A stretch of 10,444 bases of DNA, taken from the NCBI GenBank assembly GCA_023249255.1, contig JAHFCY010000110.1, positions 1 through 10,444 on the forward strand, given 5' to 3'. The number at the start of each line of letters is the position of its first letter. Position 1 is the stretch's first letter. Source of the stretch: Candidatus Lindowiibacteriota bacterium. GTDB lineage: Bacteria > Lindowbacteria > 2-12-FULL-62-27. The notes below the pieces were generated by a model. The model had not been told where the DNA came from, made no database searches, and saw nothing but the letters and a program-made list of their open reading frames with translations. Shown here one piece after another: positions 5,452 through 10,444 of this stretch. The position numbers and the translations under genes were made by a program.

Positions 5452-5967
5452 ATGACTGCGGTGGAAACGCTGGCGCGCGAGATTGAGCCGCTGGCGCAGA
5501 GGTACGGGCTGGCGATTTATGATCTGGACGTGATTGCGCACGGGCGGCCGACTCTACGGGTGTACGCGGAGCGCCGGCTGGAAGAATCCGGCGGCGGAGC
5601 TCTGGACGAACGCGCCGAGTCAGGCGCGACCGCGCAGCGGACCCCGAATGCCACCATCGGTGAACTTGAAAGTTTTGCCCGGGTTCTGATCCCGTACTTG
5701 TCGATGAAAGATCTGTTTCCGCGGGAGGGGCAGATTGAAGTTTCCTCTCCGGGCATGAACCGCCGTCTTCGCCGGCCCGCCCATTTTGTTTCGGCCGTGG
5801 GGCAGACCGTTGCCGTGACGGCGCAGACGCCATCGGGCAAGCAGACGGTGAAGGCAAAGCTGACCGCCGTTTCGGACGAAGGCATCGCGCTCGATTCAGC
5901 GCAGATTCCGCATGTCGGGTTCGCCGACATCATTCGCGCGCAGATGGAGCCCGAAATCAAATTCTAA
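5452..5967 (+). CDS. rimP: Ribosome maturation factor RimP
   Basis: RimP binds the 30S subunit during assembly. The 171-residue protein has the family layout: an N-terminal alpha/beta domain (LAREIEPLAQRYGLAIYDLDV... LRVYAE), the signature EVSSPGMNRRLRRPAHF, and a C-terminal Sm-like beta-barrel (GQTVAVTAQ through VGFADIIRAQMEPEIKF). The start is set by GGGGAGG at 5435-5441, 10 nt before the ATG; GTG 5449 is also possible. The frame is open back to 5326, but that part covers the promoter and leader hairpin and is not expected to be translated. An odd point is a hydrophilic stretch of roughly 25 residues (from LEESGGGALDE to NATIGE) where RimP normally has a short turn and a TLDDC-like segment. 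The stop shares one base with the nusA ATG (TAATG), so translation of the two is probably coupled. Confidence 0.93.
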   Translation: MTAVETLAREIEPLAQRYGLAIYDLDVIAHGRPTLRVYAERRLEESGGGALDERAESGATAQRTPNATIGELESFARVLIPYLSMKDLFPREGQIEVSSPGMNRRLRRPAHFVSAVGQTVAVTAQTPSGKQTVKAKLTAVSDEGIALDSAQIPHVGFADIIRAQMEPEIKF

Positions 5968-7601
5968 TGCCGTCCACCAAACGAAAATCGAAATCGAAGA
6001 CGACGGTCGACCAGGAGGCGCTCCTGCTGGCGATCGAAGAGATCGAGAAAGAGAAGGGGATCGAGCGGGAGACCATGTTCGTGGCCGTTGAAGCCGCCCT
6101 GGTTTCGGCTTACCGGAAAAATCACGGCATCCCGTTCAGCGTCGACGCGAAAGTGGACCGCAAGACGGCGGATATTTCGTTCACCCGGTATCACACCATC
6201 GTTGAAACCGTCGAAGACCCGGAACTTCAGATGACGGTCGACGAGGCGTCGAAGCACGTGAAGGACGCGGCCGTGGGCGGCCGGGTCAGCCAGCCGCTGG
6301 TATTCAACGTCGAGGAATTCGGCCGGATTGCGGCGCAGACGGCGCGGCAGGTTCTGGTTCAGCGGATCCGGGAGGCCGAGCGGGACATTCTCTACGAGGA
6401 ATACCGGTCGCGCGAGGGCGAAGTCGTCACCGTGATTGTTCAAAAGGTGATCGGGGACAAGGTGATTCTGAATCTGGACAAGGTCGAAGCGATCATGCCT
6501 CTCAAGGAGCAGATCCCGAAAGAGATCTATTCCATCGGCGACCGCATCAAGGTGTACGTCGTGCGGATCCGCAAAGGCATCCGGGGGCCGCTCATCATCG
6601 TGTCCCGGACGCATCCCAAGCTTGTCGAAAATCTATTCAAGATGGAAATTCCGGAGGTATTCGACGGATTGATCGAGATCAAGGCCATCGTGCGGGAGGC
6701 GGGCGTCCGGACGAAAATCGCCGTGAAGTCGAACGACACGAACGTCGATCCGATCGGCGCGTGCGTGGGCGTGCGAGGCAGCCGCATCCGGAACATTTTG
6801 AAGGAAGTTCCCGGCGAAAAAATCGATATTGTTCCCTGGCACGAAGACCTTACCGTATTTGTGAAAAATTCCCTGTCGCCCGCGCAGGTCACCAAAGTGC
6901 ATCCGCAGTTGGACGGTCACACCGTCCATGTCGTCGTGCCCGACAATCAGTTGTCTCTGGCGATCGGCAAGAACGGCCAGAACGCGAGACTTGCCGCGCG
7001 CCTGACGAGACAGCGGGTGGACATCTACAGTGAGACCGACTACGCGAAGAACGCGGCGAAGGCGGCGAAAGAAGCGGCGGCGAAACTTTTCGCGAGCGCA
7101 GCCGATCTGCAGAAAGAGCTGCAGCGGATCTCCGGCGTCGGCAAGAAGGCGGCGGAGACGTTGACGGAGGCCGGATTCAATCTGGACAAGCTTGTGGCCG
7201 CCAAGCCGGAGGACTTGCAGACCGTGGAGGGTATTGGCGACAAGAAGGCGGAGAAGATCATCGAAGGCGCGAAGGAAGTGTACAAGGAGATTCTCGCCGA
7301 GCGGGAGAAACAGAAAGAGAAGGAGGCGGAGAAATCGTCGGACGAGGCGAAGGCGGAGTCGGAACCCAAGGATGAGGAGGCGCCCAAGCGCGGGCGGGCG
7401 AAGCCGAAGAAGTTGACGGACGTGGAAGTGGCGGCGGCGGAAAAAGAGAGCGCCGAGAAGACTCCGCCGATGACATTCGAAGAGGCGTTGAAACTATTTT
7501 CGAAACGGCTGGGGACACCAAAAGGGGCGGAGACGAAAGAAAAAACCCGGCGAAAAAAAGATGCTGAAACAGATGAAAAGTCCGGGAGTGAGGACTCATG
7601 A
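5967..7601 (+). CDS. nusA: Transcription elongation/antitermination factor NusA
   Basis: NusA binds RNA polymerase and nascent RNA and controls pausing, termination and antitermination. In this 544-residue protein the domains run in order: RNA polymerase-binding N-terminal domain (about 14-138), S1 RNA-binding domain (about 149-213), KH1 with GVRG (268-271) and KH2 with GKNG (334-337). Two helix-hairpin-helix turns follow (GVGKK at 390-394, GIGDKK at 422-427). The last hundred or so residues are a Lys/Glu/Ala-rich tail with low complexity, ending in a more ordered PMTFEEALKLFSKRLG patch (about 501-516). It is longer than B. subtilis NusA, which stops after KH2, and carries a helix-hairpin-helix region plus an extra tail. 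Its ATG overlaps the rimP stop by one base, and its TGA overlaps the infB ATG (ATGA). NusA may regulate its own operon through the leader hairpin. Confidence 0.97.
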   Translation: MPSTKRKSKSKTTVDQEALLLAIEEIEKEKGIERETMFVAVEAALVSAYRKNHGIPFSVDAKVDRKTADISFTRYHTIVETVEDPELQMTVDEASKHVKDAAVGGRVSQPLVFNVEEFGRIAAQTARQVLVQRIREAERDILYEEYRSREGEVVTVIVQKVIGDKVILNLDKVEAIMPLKEQIPKEIYSIGDRIKVYVVRIRKGIRGPLIIVSRTHPKLVENLFKMEIPEVFDGLIEIKAIVREAGVRTKIAVKSNDTNVDPIGACVGVRGSRIRNILKEVPGEKIDIVPWHEDLTVFVKNSLSPAQVTKVHPQLDGHTVHVVVPDNQLSLAIGKNGQNARLAARLTRQRVDIYSETDYAKNAAKAAKEAAAKLFASAADLQKELQRISGVGKKAAETLTEAGFNLDKLVAAKPEDLQTVEGIGDKKAEKIIEGAKEVYKEILAEREKQKEKEAEKSSDEAKAESEPKDEEAPKRGRAKPKKLTDVEVAAAEKESAEKTPPMTFEEALKLFSKRLGTPKGAETKEKTRRKKDAETDEKSGSEDS

Positions 7602-9841
7602 GAGTATTTGAACTTGCCCGTGATCTCGGCTGCAGTTCGAAGGAAATCATTTCGAAAGCGGCCTCACAGGGCATTATTCTCAACAATCACATGGTCGCCG
7701 TGCCGGATCCGTTCGAGAAGCAGTTCAGGCAGGAATACGGCAAGACGGCGGCATCGGTCCCACACGGCGGTGAGGTTGCGCCTGTGGTTCCCGTCGCTCC
7801 ACCCCCGGCCGCCGCCCCGGCAAGTCCGGCGGAGCGGTCGACCGATCCGCCAAGTCCGTCTCCAACGCCGCCCGCTGTCTCCGCGGCGCCCGGCGCCAGA
7901 CGTCCCGTGGCGCAGATCACGCCAACACCGACGCCCAAACCCGCCGTGTCCAAACCGGCGATCTCACCGGCTCCTTCGCCGCCAAAACCAGCGGCGCCGC
8001 AGGCTGTGGCGAAACCGACAGCCCCACAGGCCATGGCGAAACCGGCGGTGCCCGCGGCCAAACCTGCGCTCAAAAAATTATCGCTGCCGTTTCCGCTTCG
8101 CGTCGTGGATCTGTCGAAGGCCATCGACAAATCGGCCGCGGAATTGGTCGGCAAGCTCATGGGGCTTGGCATGATGGTTTCGGCGAACGCGCCGTTGGAC
8201 AGGGACGCCGCGCTTCTTCTGGCCGGCGAATACGGCTACGATCTTGAATTAAAGGAAGAGGAGGCCGAGATTCCGGTTCCGGCCAAAGAAGTCGAGGAGA
8301 AGGAAGATCCGAAAGATTTAAAGCCGAGACCGCCGGTGGTCGTCGTGATGGGCCACGTTGACCACGGCAAGACCACGCTTCTGGATTCGATTCGAAAGAC
8401 AAAAGTCGCGGAGGGCGAATTCGGCGGGATCACCCAGCACATCGGCGCTTACAAGGTGGACATGGGAAACGGCAAATCGGTCACGTTTCTGGACACGCCG
8501 GGTCACGAGGCGTTCACGGCGATGCGAGCGCGAGGGGCGAACGTCACCGACCTTGCCGTCCTCGTGGTGGCGGCGGACGACGGCGTGATGCGTCAGACCG
8601 TAGAGGCGATCAGCCACGCGCGGGCGGCGAACGTGCCGATCATCGTGGCGCTGAACAAAGTCGACAAGCCAAACAGCGACAAGCAGCGCGTCCTGAAAGG
8701 ACTTTCGGATAATGGACTGACGCCGGAAAGCTGGGGCGGCGACACGGTCGTGGTTGAAGTTTCGGCGTTGAAAGGAACAAATATTTCCGATCTGCTCGAG
8801 ATGATCAATCTCCAGGCCGAGATGCGGGACCTGAAGGCCAATCCCGACCGCCCGGCGGCCGGCGCCGTCATCGAGTCGAAGCTCGAGCGAGGCCGGGGTC
8901 CGACCGCGACTGTGCTGGTTCAGAAAGGGACTCTCCGGGTCGGCGATATTTTTGTATGCGGCACGACGTCCGGGAAAGTGAAAGCGCTGATTGACGAGCG
9001 GGGGCAACGGATGCAGGAAGCGGGCCCATCCACGCCGGCCGAGGTGCTTGGATTTACGGAAGCGCCGCTGGCCGGCGACCGGTTCAACGTTGTGCCGAGC
9101 GAAAAAGCGGCGAAGGACATTGCGGAGAGCCGCGGCGCGATGCGGAAAGACATGGCCCGAAACCGGCAGGATGCGCCACTGACTCTGGAGGCGATGACGG
9201 ACAATCTGCGGGAGGGCGAAAAGACCGTTCTGCCGCTTGTGTTGAAGACCGACGTGCAGGGATCGCTGGAAGCCATCCGGGACGCGCTCGAAAAACTTCG
9301 AAACGACGAAGTTCCGATCCGAGTGCTTCATGCGGCGCTCGGCGGGATCACCGAGAGTGACGTTCTCCTGGCGGCGGCATCGGGTGCAAAAATCATGGGA
9401 TTCAACGTTCGGCCGGACGAGCGGGCGACGTCGACGGCGGAACATGAAGGCGTGGACATTCGGACATACCGGATCATTTACGAAATTCTGGAGGACGTGA
9501 AGAAAGCCGTAACGGGCCGGATGGCGCCGCGGACCGAGCAACGCGTGATCGGGACGCTGGAAGTCCGCACCGTATTCAAAATTTCCCGGTTCGGCACGGT
9601 CGCAGGCTGTTTTGTGAAAGAGGGCAAGATCGAGAGAAAAGGGCGTATCCGGGTCGTGCGGGACGGCGCGGTGGTGTACGAAGGCAAGATCGGATCGCTC
9701 AAGCGGTTCAAAGACGATGCGCGGGAAGTCGAAAAGGGATACGAGTGCGGCGTTCTGGTTGAGAATTTCAACGACGTCAAAGTGGGAGACGTCCTCGAAG
9801 TCTATCTGATCGAGGAGATGGCGCCGACGCTCGAAAGCTGA
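7598..9841 (+). CDS. infB: Translation initiation factor IF-2
   Basis: IF-2 is the GTPase that brings fMet-tRNA to the 30S subunit and promotes subunit joining. The 747-residue protein starts with an IF2_N module (residues 1-50), then a Pro/Ala/Lys-rich linker (about 58-160) with near-repeats APQAVAKP and APQAMAKP, and a second IF2_N module (about 165-217). The G domain has all motifs: GHVDHGKT (252-259), [10 protein letters not shown] (276-285), DTPGH (299-303), NKVD (353-356) and SALKG (389-393). Domain II, the domain with [12 protein letters not shown], and the fMet-tRNA-binding C2 domain (near [11 protein letters not shown] and [17 protein letters not shown]) complete it. The start is supported by GGGAG 9 nt upstream and by the 4-base ATGA overlap with nusA. 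ylxP starts 10 nt after its stop. Nothing in it looks damaged. Confidence 0.98.
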   Translation: MRVFELARDLGCSSKEIISKAASQGIILNNHMVAVPDPFEKQFRQEYGKTAASVPHGGEVAPVVPVAPPPAAAPASPAERSTDPPSPSPTPPAVSAAPGARRPVAQITPTPTPKPAVSKPAISPAPSPPKPAAPQAVAKPTAPQAMAKPAVPAAKPALKKLSLPFPLRVVDLSKAIDKSAAELVGKLMGLGMMVSANAPLDRDAALLLAGEYGYDLELKEEEAEIPVPAKEVEEKEDPKDLKPRPPVVVVMGHVDHGKTTLLDSIRKTKVAEGEFGGITQHIGAYKVDMGNGKSVTFLDTPGHEAFTAMRARGANVTDLAVLVVAADDGVMRQTVEAISHARAANVPIIVALNKVDKPNSDKQRVLKGLSDNGLTPESWGGDTVVVEVSALKGTNISDLLEMINLQAEMRDLKANPDRPAAGAVIESKLERGRGPTATVLVQKGTLRVGDIFVCGTTSGKVKALIDERGQRMQEAGPSTPAEVLGFTEAPLAGDRFNVVPSEKAAKDIAESRGAMRKDMARNRQDAPLTLEAMTDNLREGEKTVLPLVLKTDVQGSLEAIRDALEKLRNDEVPIRVLHAALGGITESDVLLAAASGAKIMGFNVRPDERATSTAEHEGVDIRTYRIIYEILEDVKKAVTGRMAPRTEQRVIGTLEVRTVFKISRFGTVAGCFVKEGKIERKGRIRVVRDGAVVYEGKIGSLKRFKDDAREVEKGYECGVLVENFNDVKVGDVLEVYLIEEMAPTLES

Positions 9842-9851
9842 GAGGGCCGCA

Positions 9852-10145
9852 ATGGCCGGGTTGTTCATGGCGTTTCGCGTGCGGGTCAAACTGCCGGGTT
9901 GCAGGACATTGAAAGATCGTCGGGCGGTCGTTCAAGGCATGGTCCATACGGCGCGTGATCGTCACGGATTTTCGGCCTCGGATCTCACGCATCCCTTGAA
10001 AATCGACTACGCCGAAGTAGGGTTTGCGGCCGTGGGACAAACGGAAGACGAAATCCGGCGACGACTCGACCGGTTGATGGCAACGGTGGAATCCGAAATC
10101 GACTTGCTGGGCATCGAAGAGCATATTGTAGACGGAGGCGATTGA
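9852..10145 (+). CDS. ylxP: DUF503 family protein (YlxP-like)
   Basis: This 97-residue protein matches the small DUF503/YlxP family in size and pattern: an N-terminal beta strand FRVRVKLPGCRTLKDRR, the KDRRAVVQGM helix, DYAEVGFAAVG, and a final helix rich in Arg/Asp/Glu (EDEIRRRLDRLMATVESE). The family lies between infB and rbfA in B. subtilis and many other bacteria and has been linked to ribosome assembly by position; its biochemical role is not settled. The start at 9852 is preceded by GAGAGGG with 5 nt spacing; an ATG at 9867 is a possible second start. The TGA at 10143-10145 is one base before the rbfA ATG. Confidence 0.9.
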   Translation: MAGLFMAFRVRVKLPGCRTLKDRRAVVQGMVHTARDRHGFSASDLTHPLKIDYAEVGFAAVGQTEDEIRRRLDRLMATVESEIDLLGIEEHIVDGGD

Positions 10146-10146
10146 G

Positions 10147-10444
10147 ATGCGATCCAAAGAAACCCGGATGGAACGGATGAACAAACAGCTCATGCGGGAT
10201 TATTCCGAAATCATCCGCGATGAACTCAAGCTTCCGGAATCGTTCAAACTTCTGTCGATCACGCATGTCGAATTGTATGCCGACCAGTCAGCCGCCAAAG
10301 TCTACGTCAGCCACCTGAAGGAAGGCCATACCGGTCCGGCCGTCGCCGCGCTGAACAACGAGGCCGGCCTCATCCGGTCGCATCTGAGGACGCGGCTCGC
10401 GTGGCGAAAAATTCCATCTGCGACTTTTTTCGAGGACGATTCCC
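10147..10444 (+). CDS. rbfA: Ribosome-binding factor A, 3' end missing
   Basis: RbfA is a KH-like protein that binds the 30S subunit during late 16S rRNA processing. The window holds the first 99 residues. They show the family pattern: an N-terminal helix (RMERMNKQLMRDYSEIIRDEL), a strand LLSITHVELYADQSAAKVYVSHL, a helix with EAGLIRSHLRTRLAWRKIP, and TFFEDDS, in the usual order. The start is supported by GGAGG (10134-10138) 8 nt upstream and by its position one base after ylxP. The reading frame is still open at the window end. RbfA is usually about 110-130 residues, so only a short C-terminal piece should be missing. Confidence 0.93.
   Translation, partial: MRSKETRMERMNKQLMRDYSEIIRDELKLPESFKLLSITHVELYADQSAAKVYVSHLKEGHTGPAVAALNNEAGLIRSHLRTRLAWRKIPSATFFEDDS

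Noticed and set aside
5964-6614. Minus-strand open frame of 216 residues
   Set aside because: It is antisense to nusA, with a composition biased to Asp/Arg/Leu/His and no start signal; a shadow.
7930-8070. Near-repeats in the Pro/Ala-rich part of infB
   Set aside because: Low-complexity linkers are usual in IF-2. The repeats are short and diverged, so they are not a separate element.
8318-9889. Long minus-strand open frame of 523 residues
   Set aside because: It lies opposite infB, whose product is unmistakable. It is a by-product of GC-rich codon use and its translation looks like no protein family.

Overview
The window looks like a chromosome segment from a GC-rich bacterium. It starts inside one gene and ends inside another. 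The right half is the core translation/transcription operon rimP-nusA-infB-ylxP-rbfA. A DUF503 (ylxP) gene lies between infB and rbfA, IF-2 has two IF2_N modules joined by a Pro/Ala-rich linker, and NusA has a long charged C-terminal tail. This fits many bacterial phyla (Firmicutes-like order, also deltaproteobacterial and candidate-phylum genomes). I cannot place the organism more precisely from the sequence alone.

Layout. 1-656: 3' part of an HD-GYP domain protein. 653-2137 (minus): a probable lipoprotein with a transglutaminase-like domain, convergent with the first gene and sharing a TTAA that carries both stop codons. 2145-2229: two divergent sigma70-type promoters, one for the transglutaminase gene and one for tRNA-Lys(CTT) and tRNA-Leu(TAG). 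2455-4026: a multi-spanning membrane protein resembling GT-C glycosyltransferases. 4037-4199: a small, possibly frameshifted membrane ORF. 4204-5288: a lower-GC island with a complete mazEF toxin-antitoxin pair, its own promoter and a possible operator, followed by a retropepsin-like aspartic protease with its own promoter. 5338-5451: promoter and structured leader of the rimP operon. 5452-10444: rimP, nusA, infB, ylxP and the start of rbfA, with overlapping or nearly touching reading frames.

Functionally, the operon links ribosome maturation (RimP, RbfA), initiation (IF-2) and transcription elongation/antitermination (NusA). A 9-bp hairpin in its leader is a plausible control point. The left half is a mixture of signalling, envelope and tRNA genes. 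The part most likely to be accessory is the mazEF-protease island. I find no CRISPR array, insertion sequence or phage gene. The nearest thing to an undescribed system is the mazE-mazF-aspartic protease arrangement, which is a hypothesis based on adjacency only. Five promoter-like elements all show an exact 17-nt spacer, and two of them place the predicted transcription start on or next to an ATG with no ribosome binding site, which suggests leaderless mRNAs.
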